64,000 bases of DNA, from the NCBI GenBank assembly GCA_030407085.1, contig CM059582.1, forward strand, positions 206,304,001-206,368,000, given 5' to 3'. Position numbers and translations under genes: made by a program. Below, one piece after another: positions 37,441 through 51,597 of the stretch (position 1 is the first letter of the stretch; every line of letters begins with the position of its first letter). The DNA comes from Trichopria drosophilae. Taxonomy: Eukaryota; Arthropoda; Insecta; Hymenoptera; Diapriidae. A model generated the notes under the pieces. The model did no database searches. It was not told where the DNA came from and saw only the letters and a list, made by a program, of their open reading frames with translations.

Positions 37441-40400
37441 AAAAAAATAAAAAATCGCCAATACTTTCAACTGTAATGTCGTTAGTTTCCTCGTTAGTTG
37501 TCATGAAAATCAGGTATTTTCAGAAAGTTATGCTTGACTGCTTTCCAATGTTAAAAAAGATAAATAAAAAATAAAAATTACAGCAGTTATGAGTGATTAT
37601 TCACATGGAGCTTCCTAAAAAACGGTTTTTGGAGATTAAAATTAGAGTTTGGGAGTGTATGGAATAATTATACTACGCCATCTTTTTTGGTTTGACTAGA
37701 TCTAAAATGTGAGATCTAAGATCTAAAGTCTCCATAATTGTGATACATGAATCTTCTCTTTTCAACGTCTCAAACGAATTATCTTGTTTTTGTCAAACAT
37801 TTCATCCCGGTCAAAAATTCATAAATCACTTCGCACAATTTAAGTCATGAGAAGCATTTATTCAAAATGATTCCAACAAAAATTGTTCAGTAATTATTCG
37901 AAACTGAACAAAGTAAACATAACGTGTAATTTTTTGATATACAATTTACAATCTATATTCTTTTAAGATATAAATAACGCGTCACTATGGTGAATTATCC
38001 TTAAAAGAGTGAGAAATGCACCCATCTTTGAAAGTCAAATTTGACTTCATATTAAAGTGAAATTAACCACATTTTTCTTTTTATATTTTCGATAACAATA
38101 TTATTTCTACATGATTTTTCCACGATTTTTTGTTGTTGTAATTTTAATATCATGAATAAAATTCACCTAATTAGTGAATTTGTTGTTTCGAGAAAATAAA
38201 TGCTACAAAATATCACTTGTTTAAAAAAAAAATCATTATTAGAAAATATACTTAGCAAATCCATCTAAAATATAGTATACAGTGGTTTTCGGGGGCCCTA
38301 ATCACGAATCCGTCGTCAGATATTCTAAATTCAAGATGGGCAAGACAATAGTCGGGTCCAATTCGTACAAAATTATTGGAGATGAATTTTGTCAGCTACA
38401 TTTAATTCGCCGTATTAACTTGTAAAAAACTGAGGTCATGTTCATAATTATCGACATTGAAAACCTGACAAATGCGAAGTTTGTCGCACGAGCGAAGCGA
38501 GGGAGATAATAACGCTAGTCAGAGATCGATATTTCGCCCGTGTTCCGTGATATTTTTTAATAGGACGAACGTGGTGCTCGATAATCTGCGCCCCACAATT
38601 TCATTGCAGGGCGCAAAATTGAGTTCTACTCCCGGAGCGTAAAATAAACGATACTTCTATATACATAAAACAGTCATATATCTAGTAAAATATATCTGTA
38701 TGCCGCTGCAGTAAAAACAGCAGCCGTTATAGTAAAAACTCATATGCGAATTTCAGTACTACAATGCTAATATTTTTAAAAATAGAAGTGGAAATTAACA
38801 ATTCACTTTAGATAAAGTCGAACTTGGCTCCAAATTCAGTTTACAAAATTTAGAGTGTATATGTGCAAACACCTCTAATTGTAATATTGTATAGACTGAA
38901 GAGTACAAAATCATTTTAAAATTTATAAATTTTCAAAAATGTTCTGAGCTTTTTTAAAAACATCTAAAAATTCTTTTTTTTTAAATTTATTTTCTTATTT
39001 TACTAATAGCTTCCTTAATTTACAGTTAAAAATTTAATAAAATGTTAAAAATATGTAATAATAATACATTAATAACAGAGAAAATATAATTAAATTACCA
39101 GGTCACGAACCGTAAAGAAAAGTAAAATCGTTATAAAAAAAAATTGTTTGCACAAAAATACTTTGGAATTCATAAAAAAAATAATTAATTAGAAAACAAA
39201 CGTTTTAACACGAAAGATTAACTGTAGTTATCATTGTGGCCTCTTGAAATCTTTCCTCTTAAGCTTCTAATAAGTATTTGATAAATAACAATTTGGTCCA
39301 AAATTATTGTATTTTTTTATGCATTTCTAACAATAAGAAATCACTGCAAAGTTGCTTAGTCTCTACAGTAAATACATGCTAAGACAAACTAACAAATATT
39401 AGTCTTTGAAAATACAATTTAGAGGATTGTAATGTCACTAGTCATTATCAAGAAGATATCAACATTAAATTTTAAGATGGTAGATCCAAAATGACCAAAC
39501 AAAATTTTGAAAAATGTTAATTTTATCTGAAAATTCCTACAGGTTGGGTTTTGAATTTGATCACTTCCAAACGGCGGACAAAATGCAAAATAAACACAAC
39601 CAATAAGAGAATAAAAATTTTTTTTAAGGTTCTAGTCTTCGGAATTTTTGAGTATTTGTTAACAAAATTTGTATAACACTTGATGCATGCCAGACTTTTG
39701 TCGTACATTATTAATATTTTATTTTAAACTTCGTATCGTTTTGGATTCGTAAATTATTTAGAAAACAAAATCATCCTATCTCAATTTGAAAAATGAGATA
39801 AACTGCCAGCTTACAAATATTTTATAGCACATGTAAAGAACACGTTCTCTTTTTTCAAAATCAATAATATCTAAAAATACCAAACCATTGTTTCCCCATG
39901 CGTGCAATCGGTTCGTACATAAATCATTTTAAAAAATGGACGTTATATACATTTTGAATACTTTTGCTTTAATTTTCCTTAATTGAGGCATTCAGTTTTG
40001 TAAATAAATGCAAAATTAATAAAAATTAATTGTATATGATCAACTTTCTAATGCATTAAACGATATTCGAAAAAGTATTTTGTTTCAAAATTATCGAAAT
40101 GTTCTGAAGTAGAAAATGTCGGCAATTTTAACACAATTACTAAACATCAATGAATAATAATTAAACTCTGTTTAAAATGAAAAGAAAACATTTTTTTATG
40201 ACAAAATTTGAGGAAGTTGTGGATAAGTAAACGTTGCAAATAGAAGATATCTGAAGTGTATGTATCTACGTGTCATTTGGGGATCTTCTTTCTCGACTGC
40301 TGTTTTCAATTCATCCTTTAATTCGCTGTTTTTATAACATCATTTCCTCCATATATTATAATAATTTTCCATGTTTTTTTCAATGGACTTCTGAAACCCT

Positions 40401-42632
40401 TTTCGAATTAAAAAAAATGTTATAAATGTATATTTTTACGTTTTTTCTTTCAGCCTAAATTGAGATACCCGAAAATTCTTGCAAATTTTATATTACAAAT
40501 ATGTAATATTATTACACTACGTCACTAAATTACACTGTACAGTAATAACATTTAGAAAAATAAGCATGAAAACATGTATGTTCTGAAGAGATACCTTTAA
40601 TAACTCCCAAATAATTCCACATGAATAATAGTTTTCTCTTTATAAAGAATAATCTTCTTGTTGCTTCACTTCTTTTTCGGTTTTTCATGCATCCACAATT
40701 CTTTTAACATACTCTTTATGAGATCATTTTCAAAATATTAGCTTGTATGCATCGTAATTTTCATACATCTGATGAACTCAAAACATACAGCGGGAAAAAA
40801 AGCACAGCCGCGTAAACGCACAAAGCCAATTAGGAGAATATTAACTGCATCGCAGAAGAGCAAAAGCTGCTTTATCCACTTTGCAGATATTACGTCACTA
40901 GGTTTTAACTTACGGTGAATAAGCAGACACTACCCGAGACGACCGAGTGCCACGAAATGAAAAATTTCCTTAGGAATTTGAAAAAAGTAACATCGGTGTA
41001 TATTGTCGAATGAAACTGAAATTAGATTCCGAAAATCAACACTTCGTTCCGATGCAACGAAGGCATTGCCTTATCGCCTTAACCTACGACCTATATCAGA
41101 ACCTCATTCCCTATCCCGTGTTTACCATCTCTTATCTTTTGCAGTTTCTTCTTTCCCTCTTATCGAAAATGTCAACCAACCTTTCCGCATGAATTTCGCA
41201 CGCAACCGATTTCGTCGATGACGTAATCAATAGTGTTCTTTCATAGCTGTACGTAGAAAAAATATTAAAGTATATGGCATAGTTGTGATAGCGCAAAAAA
41301 AAATATTTAATCTATGTGTAATTTTACTTAAGTGTTTATTGATCATATAAACAAGATTCATCGACACATTTTGATGGATTTCAGTGCAGAACTCCCATTT
41401 TATTTATATGCGAAATGTAACGCGTTTCTCTACTTGCGAAAACATTTGTGTATGGACAACTGCAATGCGAGACATGTGCGCCACCATGCGGCGAACGTTC
41501 AATACAGCAACTTTTCAAGTCTCTCGGTACATATGGCGTTCACAACGGTTTGATAATAGTTAATAATGGCCGATATCACATCATACTTGAGTCGTCAAAA
41601 ATAGTATTACAACATTTCCTTATTGTTTTAGAATAGAAAAAAAAATACTGTCAACCTTCATGTTGAATTTCTTTATGTTTATTTTAATTTGTTTGTATTA
41701 ACCTTAACTGAAAGTCAAAATTTTCGAACGACAAGGGAAGGAAAATTTATTCGTATTCGATTAAATATTACAAACAAAAAGAAATAAGTAGAAAAACTCA
41801 ATGATGTACTTCAACATTGTTATTAATGTTTAATCAGTGAATAGTATCGGATGCCATTATTGATTCTCCTTGTAAATGCTTTTATAAAAGGAGTTGAATA
41901 AAAATTGTTAAGTGAAATAATAATGACGTTATTAGTTGACTATATACAGAAAAAGATAATTGGTCACATAAGGAAGGGTTTCTTCAAAAGCAAATTTATC
42001 GAACGTATGCAAATGTTAGGTACTACGGAGGTATTTACAAAGTTTTCACGTATATTTCATCAATAAGTTCAGACTTCTTATTCAAAAACACATTGTCGAG
42101 GTTCTGGCTGCTTTTTATAAATATAACAAGTTCTGATCAAAGGAAGTCATGTGGTGACTGCGGTTTTAGTCGACGAACCCAAAACAAACTTGTTATCACA
42201 AATACATCACCACAATAACAATACTGTCTGCAAATGAAAGGAGAAAAACCCACCTCTTCGAACTGTGCAAGAACTTCTGTGCATCGCAAACAAGGTATTT
42301 TATTTTCGCATCGTTGGAGTCAAATTAAAATTCGAAATATTTTTCTTTTTATATTTTTAGGGTTATTATTCATAAAATTAATATAATAATGAGAAATTAA
42401 TGTATCGAATGACAAACACAAATAACATGGTCAACAACGAATAAGTCTAAAAATCAAGAAAATGATGGAATTTCCATTTTTTATTGCGCTTCAATTTCAC
42501 GTCCAGTTCAAAGATTATTAAAAGAATTAATTTTTATTTTTAATTTATTTTAAGCTTACTCATTTCTGACTGTGGCATTTGTATTTTTGACACGATACAT
42601 CAGTATTTATAATTACTAAATCATTTTTAATG

Positions 42633-42835
42633 GTGGGAGTCGAAAAATCGACAAATCAAAAAACTCACAATCGAAAAGCCGACGTCGTTGTCGGTTTTTT
42701 GACTGTCGGCTTGATCGCACTTGGCTTTTTGACCTGTTTGCTTTTTGAATTGTCGATTTTTGGACTGTCGGCTTTATCATTGTCTGTTTTTTGTCCTGCT
42801 GGCTTTTTGAATTGTAAGTTTTTGGACACACACCC
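42633..42835. mobile_element. Foldback family, copy 2
   Basis: Begins GGTGGGAGTCGAAAAATCGA and ends 'tttttggacacacaccc'. The left arm is short; the right arm is made of tandem 'ttgactgtcggctt' / 'tttttgaattgtcg' units. ORFs on both strands come from the repeat. Confidence 0.75.
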
Positions 42836-43707
42836 ATTTTTATCAATAACACGGCTGAAAACCTAAAAACAAAATCCGTTAGTCTCCATGGGAATTTCAA
42901 GTATGTTACAAACCTAGGAGTGATCTTTTTTCTTTCGAAATAATCAATTTTGAAAATATTTGATCAATAACTATGTTACTAACTATTTTTTAAGGTTTCT
43001 AAAATTCATAAATTACATGAATGTTTCTAAAATTCGACTACCTTTTTCAGTTTTAAAATTAATTTCAGAATCATAAAAAAACAATTCTAGCCGACATTGA
43101 CTGATTAGTTTCAGACTAGGGGATGAACTTAGTAATTTAGCCAACGTAGCCCTTTGCAATCAAATTACATCAGAGTTAAGATACCTTCCTAATGGACACT
43201 ATTAATGTCATATTTAATTAACATTAGGGAATTGGCATCTGTTCTAAAAATCCCCAGATATCTTATATCTTCATTGAACTTTTTAAAATCCAGATACTGG
43301 CTATGTTTAAATTGACGGCAACAGAATTTAATCCACATACATTAAATTTTATAATAGTTTTAGTACTTTTCAGGAAGCGAATGATTATATGAAGATCATA
43401 ACTGAGAATGAGGACTACACAAATGAAATTTTTTAATTCATGCCGACGAATTTTTTGTAACCATTGAGTTCCACAGATATTCAAATCATTTTCTTCGAGT
43501 TTGATTGTGCCAGGAAAATGCACGTTTGACGTTCCGACGGACATGTTCGTCCTCATCAGAACTAAAACATATGTTATATGTTTTTATAAAATATAATTAT
43601 TGAACAAAAAATTACATATAAAAAAATAAGCACATGAATAAAACACTTAGAAACGCTGCTTCACGTTAATTAAAATTTTAAACAAAATGCTGTATCACTA
43701 TAGAGTA

Positions 43708-43971
43708 CAGAAGAGTCCCGGTATATTTGCCCGCTCGGTTCCTCGCCTTCCCCTCCTGTCTTCTTATATTTGTCAAAGGAAGGGGAACGGCGCTTCTCCC
43801 ACTCCCGTCAGTGGAGCTATGTTCGTGATGTCACAGCAGGCCCTTCCTAAGGCCGCAACCCGCAAAGTGGGGGAACAAGAGAACGGTGACAGGCAAATAT
43901 AACAGAACGGAAGCGGGCAAATATGCTGGGATGTAAATATAGCGAGGTACAATTATACCGGGACTTTACAG
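43708..43971. mobile_element. pogo-like MITE, copy 3 (264 bp)
   Basis: CAGAAGAGTCCCGGTATATT at the left, 'aattataccgggactttacag' at the right, TA flanks. The centre shares 'cagcaggcccttcctaaggcc' and 'acccgcaaagtgggg' with copy 1, and 'ggcgcttctcccactcccgtc' with the inverse of copy 2, so the family contains rearranged interiors. Confidence 0.82.
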
Positions 43972-45099
43972 TACTGTGTTGCCACGTTGCGATGTTAAAG
44001 GTAAGTGGCAATTTTATAAGCGAACAAGGGACGGAACATTGAAAGTGTTAAATAACATTTCAAATTACAATACTGAAAATAAAACCCGTTAAGTAAACTT
44101 TCATCTTTTGAATTGTAGTTTCATTGCATTTAGTAATCTGGACAGAATATATTTTAGAGGTTAGGATAATTCTATAATAAACGAAACTCCTCTTATTATA
44201 TTGGATAATTGTATGCCCTTTTGGTAGAAACCCAAAATGATTTTTATTACGTGAACAAAACAAATTATCGATATTATTATATTTGAAAGTCGCTATGTTG
44301 GTTTTAAAGACCTAATTAGTTAATAGGATATCAATTTATAATAGAACAATGCTGAAAGAATGCTCTACGTGTTTTTATTTATGAAGCCAGAATATTATCT
44401 TAATTTTTAACGTTTATAAAAAAAGATTCTCACCTTTCAGTCACGGATTTTCCGGATTTTAGTTCTCTAAAGGTAAGTCAACAAAATAAATGATCAACTT
44501 ACGAACAATAATATTAGTAGTCATGTGGTTATTTTACAAACGAATTTCTACGCGTTATATGTATCACTAATTAGCATAAATAGAAATTACTCATTTTTTA
44601 TGAAGAAAGTATGTTTATCTAGGATGTGCACATCACGTACAAGTAAAGAATCACTTTTAAATTAGAAAACTCAAGAGTTTGTTATAAATTTTATGCAAGT
44701 AAGACTTTGTTGGTGAATGTAATTTCTGATAAGACATTTGGGCGGTGGAATAACTAATTTGTGAAACTAATCAAAGCCGATATTAAATGACTATTTTCAT
44801 AATTCATGTAACTAGCTGTTGCTTGGTCTATCTGAAGCTAATTTAAGCATTACCTTATAACCAAGTCATTTTTTCTGGTTGTGAAGACAAAAAAACTGGG
44901 AACTTTATCCCATTGATATTTATTGATCAATTTTAGTCACCACCAAGCACTAAGAAATAATTACTTTCTGTAATAACTTATTTTTGAGATTCTCTATACA
45001 AAAATGACAAGTTTTCTTGTCTATGCAACAATTCACTATTTCAACTTCCAGAATTTTGAAAACATTGTAGTATATTGTTTTATCAGGAACATGTGCTCG

Positions 45100-45565
45100 T
45101 TATCACATGCAAAATCCAAATTTGGGCGTTGATTGTTCTATCAAGTCAAGATGCCTAGATATCCCAACTTAAGAGTGCAAAATAAAAAAGGTTTTTTCCC
45201 ATTTTCAGTAAGTTTTTGGGTCGGAGCAAAACTTATGTTCGCAATTTGTCAAAAACTAGATAAAAGTGCTGTTAATCAGAAACTTGAGTGAACTTTTTCG
45301 AAGGTCTTCGGTGTGCTGAATCCAAATCTAGTCGCAGAATTGCTCTACCACATCAAATTTTTGAAATATCCTAACCTAAAAGTTCAAAAAAACAAAATTA
45401 TAACCATTCCTTGACAAAAAATTCGAAAACTCGATGAAGAAAACTCCTATCGGAAAGACTACAAAAGCATTTAAAAGCTGATAAATTGCACTTTAATCTT
45501 GTTTTTGCGAAACTGTGAACAAAGATTTTATTCCGCCACAAAAACTTACTGAAAATGAGCAAAAA
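45100..45565. repeat. Inverted module repeat, array at 45 kb
   Basis: 45185-45265 (TTTTCAGTAAGTTTTTGGGT, then 'aatttgtcaaaaactaga') is matched by the reverse complement of about 45475-45560 (CGCCACAAAAACTTACTGAA). Two related units, 'aatccaaatttgggcgttgattg' near 45110 and 'aatccaaatctagtcgcagaattg' near 45320, lie about 210 bp apart. A further inverted copy is at 47885-48130. Confidence 0.65.
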
Positions 45566-47884
45566 CAGTGTCTTGAGATTTTTGTATACATTGTATATAT
45601 ATATAATATATCTGATTGTTTTTTTATTAAAATTTTATTAAAGTTTACGTGAGTTAATGTGGTTCTACTGATTTAACTAAATTATTTAACAATTTCAATC
45701 GAACATTAATATTTTATTGAACTTGTCCATTTTTTTAGTGTATGTTGAAAGGATTTTGGAATCAATCATTTTTCTTTGCCATTTTCTAGTTCCTTCATAT
45801 TGTGAAAAAAACAACCTCAATCAGTAATGGCATAAAAGTTATCGAACTCTCCGATTTCGAACAGAGTACTTCTAAGAAAAAAATCGGTTATTTTTAAAAT
45901 ATCAGATTAAAACAAACAAGGAATCTTTCCGTCCAAATCGAATAGAATTTTGAAAATCTGATAAAAACTGTGAATATTGAAGCAGTTTGATAACTGACTA
46001 TCTACCGTATGAATCCGCGATTATTTTAAACGTGCAAATCTCACTGAAAATTTGTTATAAACAACCCAAATTCTGATTGTATGAACTTTTTTGTTAAAAC
46101 ATTTGTCAAGATTCATAATTTTGTTTGAATTTTTGTGTTATTCTGAATTTGAAAACATGTCCATGATCAGTAATCTAAGTTGATCAACTATAACAATTTA
46201 ACTGCATTTCAGAATTTCCCTCCACCAGGAAGATATTTATTTTCAATGTAAATTAATCTAATAAATTTATTGGTTTTAAGACCAGCCAGTATCATTTTCA
46301 GTTTTGATTAGCCACATTCAATCTTGCCTTTTCCAAATTTAATATTTTCGCCTATATACTTCGATACATGTTTTGGGTGCATGGACCCAAATTCTTGAAT
46401 TCGTAGGTTTCATTTTTATCATTTTTATTAGAAAAACATTCAAAGAAGACAAATTCATTAAAAAAATTTTAGATTTTCATGTAATTAAATCATAAGTCGC
46501 TAAAATTACTTTCAAGATATAAATTTATTGCAAATTCATCAACGTCAGTAAATTTTACGACAGAAACTTTATTTTCAAGTTAATGAAATGCGATAAAAAT
46601 TAATGTAATAAATAACTAATTATCAGTTCGTTCTCCAATAACTGTATATTTTTGGTTTAACCAATAATGACAATAAATCCGTTGACGTAGTCTTGTATGA
46701 AGTGCGTTTTGAGTGCATTAGTAAGCATATCAATTTTGTATATAATATTGAAATATTTCATCGAGACTGTATACAAATGAGAAAGTACCAAACAAATGAA
46801 ACAACTGTGCAGGTCTAAACTACTAAATTCAATAGCGAGCATGATTCATAGCACATCTCGAGTTCTGTTTATTTCGATTGTCAGATAAGTTTAAGTAACT
46901 GCCATTGACGAAAACAACGAACTAAGGGGTTATTCTTCTGTAGATACAACACTCTATAAATAACTTTTTTTTTACGTTTGAACGCAGGGTTTACTTGATT
47001 CAATGTTATTGTAATCCGACGAAATCTCAGTTTTACGTGTTCGATAAATGGAATTCTTGTATTTCATTGTGAAGTGTTGGCTGGCCAGACAGCGAAATAA
47101 AAAAGAGCTCAGAATGATTTCGAAATGTGTGCTGAAAGAAGTCAGATGTAACAATTTCTGAGGGTTTTCTGAACATGAGTTGACAGTGCTGTCTGGGTGG
47201 AATGCGTGGTGTAACATAAGCAATTAAGCAGTCTATATCACATTTTCGTTATTTTCAATCATTATCTTTTTGTAAACTTCTACTTGAGATAGGAAATCAT
47301 AAACAATGTGATTAGAAATTTCAAATATTTGCGCATGAGTCGCAGTGAAATTAAGAATCCGATACTTGCATATTATCGGATGATAATCGAAAAAATAACA
47401 CTTAGAAAGTCGTATAATTTTGGGAAAAATTACATAAATTAAAGTGAACGTACTAAATTTGTTTACTATGCAAAAAGAAAAATAACTACACTGTAAAAGA
47501 TGTTTGTAATTTGACCGCTTTTACCACTCATAATGTATTATAAATGTAAAATTGTAATGTATAACATAAAATGCCGTCACTTGTGTTATACAATACTTGT
47601 ATTAATTACGATAATTTTACAATATATGTAACATAATTTGAGTTCCTACGCCAGCCGCTAGGGGAGGTTTCTCTTCTCGTTCTCTTTGTTCGCTGTGTGG
47701 GGCTCTCGTAAAAGGAATAGACTTTTATTTAGTCATAAGGCGCAACCACTTGTTACGTCCTTCTATTTTTTGTCGCTTCGCTTTGTTTTCTATTGTCGCA
47801 TTTTCGCACAAAAACAGACAAAAAATAAAAACCAATGAAAAATCACCGTTATTATTAAATAAATGTTTCTGCAATCTAAATGAC

Positions 47885-48130
47885 TTTCAGTCTCTCCAAA
47901 GTATACTCAAGTTCTGATGAATAGCACTTTAATCTGATTTTTGATAAATTGTGAACAAAAATGTTGGTCCGCCACAAAAACTTCCTGAAAATATGCAAAC
48001 AATTTTTTTATTTTGTACTTTTATGGAGGTTATCTTGGAATCTTGACTTGATAGAACAATTCTACTCCTAGATTTGTATCCAGCACATCGAAAACCGTCG
48101 GAAAAGTATACTCAAATTTCTGGACATAAT
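47885..48130. repeat. Inverted module repeat, copy at 48 kb
   Basis: CGCCACAAAAACTTCCTGAA near 47970 and, in reverse complement, GTGCTGGATACAAATCTAGG and 'ttctatcaagtcaagattcc', matching the 45-kb array in the opposite orientation. Confidence 0.65.
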
Positions 48131-48850
48131 TTTGATTGCCCTGTGTAATCAAAATCATGGCTAATCATATGATTTCATTAAGTTGATTTAAAGCAAAAAT
48201 GTATAGGAAGTTTTGAATGATTTTTGAACGACACAGGAATAAAATGGGTATTTTATTTTATTGCAATACAAAGAAAGAGATAAAAATTAAGAAATTATAA
48301 ATTAGAAAAATTGGTCTACACTGAGTAAATGTCGGTAATTTTGAAATACTGAAAAATAATCTACTATTCTGGTAAAAGTCTACTAATCTACATAGTAAAG
48401 ACCCAAGTTTGTATTTTTTTTTAAATTCAAACATTAATTTGCGAACATAAAAAATAATGTGAACGAGCATGTTGATTATTTGATCGACAAAAAGTGACAA
48501 AAAGCGCGAATTTTTGTACATTTTAAAAAAATGTGCTGTTTTTTTGGATCCACCATTTTGTTAACTAAATAAAATGGTTGTTTCAATTCATATTTAAAAA
48601 TAATGAGAGTTAATTCAGAATCGAACAGGAGTACTGTTGTATCTAATAAGTTTTAACATATCCTATGATATTTTGTCGGCGATATTGAATTTATACAATT
48701 CATGAAAATAACAATATGATATGAATAATGCTGATTGTTACTTGCTATTGTATTGTGGTCGTTATATGGATTAACAATTTTTTAACGAATTTTGGACACC
48801 ATTTTCACCCCGTTATGTAACCAAAAAATGTTTTTTAACAGGTCCTTTAG

Positions 48851-49010
48851 TACACTAAAAAAATGTTCTCGTTAAATACGACCGTACTATTTTTCTGTCT
48901 ATAATAACCAGAATTCTGGATAGTTTAATTAAAACAATAGTTAAACCAACAATATTTCTGGTTAAACCAATCAGAATTCTGGTTATTTTAACCAGAGAAA
49001 ATAACAACGG
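48851..49010. repeat. CCAGAATTCTGG-containing palindromic repeat
   Basis: TACACTAAAAAAATG starts a stretch with CCAGAATTCTGG, AGAATTCTGGTTATTTTAAC and 'tggttaaacca' in both orientations. It resembles the ACACTNANAAAA-started element at 59.1 kb, but the right end is unclear. Confidence 0.45.
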
Positions 49011-50816
49011 CCTATTTATTTATCTTATTTGGATACTTCAACTTCAAGTCTTCAACTTTCAACTCATTGTATTCATTGGGAAAAAACGTAGAAAACCCGT
49101 TATTAAATAAAAAAACATTAAAAATCTATTGAATTACCTTATTTTGAGACTTTCTAAACTGAAAAATTGCAATTAAGCACGATTCCAAAAACGTCTAGAA
49201 AAGTTGATTTAAAAAACATTGAATATTGTGTATATTTATAAAGTTTAAGTAGAATTTTTAGACTTAACTAAAAATGGCGAATAATATTTAAAAATTTCTT
49301 TTCATTGTCTTTTCCTACCGCAATTTTTGTTTCGTAATTTTCCATTTTCTGAACATTTCAAGGTATATGTGCATTAATGATATTCTTATTTTTTATGTGT
49401 ACAGTGTAAGAAACAAATAACCTGAACATGGACCCCATCCCCCCACCCCTTGTCTCTAAATGCCTAAAGTGTTCGGTCGATAAAGCAGTCAACCTTTTGA
49501 ATCTCAAAAATAAAGAAAAATTCACTAAAAATGTTTGTTGTACAAGAATCGTTTTATGATGTTTTTATAAGTGAATTAGTTTTTCCTATTACATTTTTAA
49601 TCATAAATGTGAAAACTACTATTTTTTCAACATACTTCGGGTACATTTTTATTGAACCTGCAAAGTATAAAAAAACACAGTTACTTCTGTATCTATTGCA
49701 AATTTCTTCCACCTAATTCTTGATGTTTAACTTTACAGAAATTAAGTGAGTAAAGTGAAGTGAAATACTACCTGCAATATTCCAATAAAATGGACGATTC
49801 AGCATTAAAAAATCTTCCAAGGTTTTTTATTTAAAGAAAACTATATTGAACAAAGGTAAGTTAAACATTTTTCAAAAATGTTTTGAATTCGTCAATGCTT
49901 GTAATAAAGCATAGAATACAGAGAAGAAATCAGTACATTTTACTGCACTTTATTGTCGGCATCTACATGTAACTTCCGGTCGTAATAAACCAATCAGAAG
50001 CGAGAATTAGGTCCTCCAGGTAACCCAATACGTAACCTTACACGATGTGATTGTCTACACTCTGTCTGTAATTTGAACCTAATTGCGTACAGCTGTTTAG
50101 CAAATCATTACGAATTAATATAAGCGCTGAAGAGTCATTCTCATCTCGATTCAATTTTCATAGCTTCATCATGTCAAAGGTGTTAACTAATTCTACATCA
50201 TTATTTTAATAGATTATAATTATATTCAATAGGTAAATTTCTGTATGCAATAATAGTCCGTAATACTTAATTGGTAGGTAATAGTTACTAACGACTAGTT
50301 AATAATGACTATTTAAACAAGTTTTTTTAATAGAAACTGTCAGAAATACATCGTATTGTACATCCATATGAAAGTTTCTTTGTTTGAATCTACATTTAGG
50401 TTGTAATAGTTTTAAATTCCAAAATTGTACTTTGGACTTTTTTTACTCACTTCATACAGTGACATTCTTCGAACGATCGGATTTTGGACAAACATTAAAA
50501 CATTTTCTACTGATTATCAATCAAGAAAACTGATGAACATTTTTAAGAAAAACTGGGAAAATTATCAGGGATCAACTTTTCTTCTTGAATTATCCAGTTC
50601 GAAAATTTTTGTTATCTTCAATATCCGAGTATTCGGTTACTTTCACTGAATAAAAATTGGCTTTGATTAACTTTCGGCAAATTTTCATCGTGTGACAATT
50701 TATCATAATTTACTACTATAAATAGGATTTTTTTAAATATAGGGATTTTAACGCAGTTGAAGTTGACATCATTGGATTTTTTTCACTTCTTTGCCTATTT
50801 GTTTTTGATCGAGTCA

Positions 50817-51015
50817 GGGTGCGAATCGAAAAACCGATAAACCAAAAATCCGACATGTTAAAAAACTAATAGTCATAAAGCCGGCAGTGGAAAAGCCGAT
50901 TCAAAAAAAGAAACACATAAACAAACGGGAAGTCATTTTTTGAAGTGTCGGTTTGTTTGACTGTCGGCTTTTCGATTCTAGGTTTTTTAACCTGTCGGTT
51001 TTTTTACCCGCGTCC
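50817..51015. mobile_element. Foldback family, copy 3
   Basis: Begins GGGTGCGAATCGAAAAACCG and ends 'cggtttttttacccgcgtcc'. It shares 'gtcattttttgaagtgtcgg' with copy 1 at the centre, so copies 1 and 3 derive from one element. Confidence 0.82.
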
Positions 51016-51239
51016 TCGAATCATAATTGTTGTTTAGTATCAAAGATGCGAACTTCAATAAGTACTTAAATTTTTAACATCAACAATTTAAAGGCAATTT
51101 GATGTTGGCGTATAAGAAAAAAGCCTAAAAATGATAATTTTTTAATAGTCATCTGGCGACTTAATTATTGTCAACTATTTTTATTTGAAAACGGCCTTTA
51201 ACCTTTAGTAACATCTTTGGAATCCGCAAAAAATGGCAA

Positions 51240-51440
51240 AATTTTAGTTTATCTTTTTAGGATTATTTATTTCTGAATATGTTATTTAGTTTTTTACAAA
51301 ACACATCATTTTTAGGATATTTTTTTTTATTAATAACAATTCTAAAAATACTAAAAATAAAAAATGGTTTCAAACTTCCATTCACTACAACGATGCATCC
51401 TTTTAATCGGTGACCAAAATTGATTAAATCTTTTAAAAAT
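51240..51440. repeat. Copy of the 161-bp A+T-rich unit found at 54.3-54.8 kb
   Basis: 'tttttaggattatttatttctgaa', 'ttattaataacaattctaaaaata' and 'aaaaaatggtttcaaac' parallel the 54-kb units in order. Confidence 0.5.
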
Positions 51441-51597
51441 TTTACAGGTTTCAATATATAGTGAGAATCTAACGAATAAGTTTTTATAATCCATAGTTAA
51501 TATGGTTATTTAACTAAATCCATTGTCATGTGTTGTTTCAGATGGTTCGCCACAATATTCGTCACCGCAAAACGTTTATTTCTTGTCGTATAAGCCC

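Larger units (their letters stand above)
33501..42632. other. Upstream flank: no supported coding sequence
   Basis: It should contain the 5' non-coding exon and promoter of the CCC gene if they are within reach. Candidate donors on the minus strand are at 36315 (GAAGTC|GTAAGTTT) and 40914 (TTCACC|GTAAGTTA). G+C-richer patches lie at 34440-34680, 40910-41220 and 41390-41560. No exon with a homologue-like protein was found. Confidence 0.4.
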
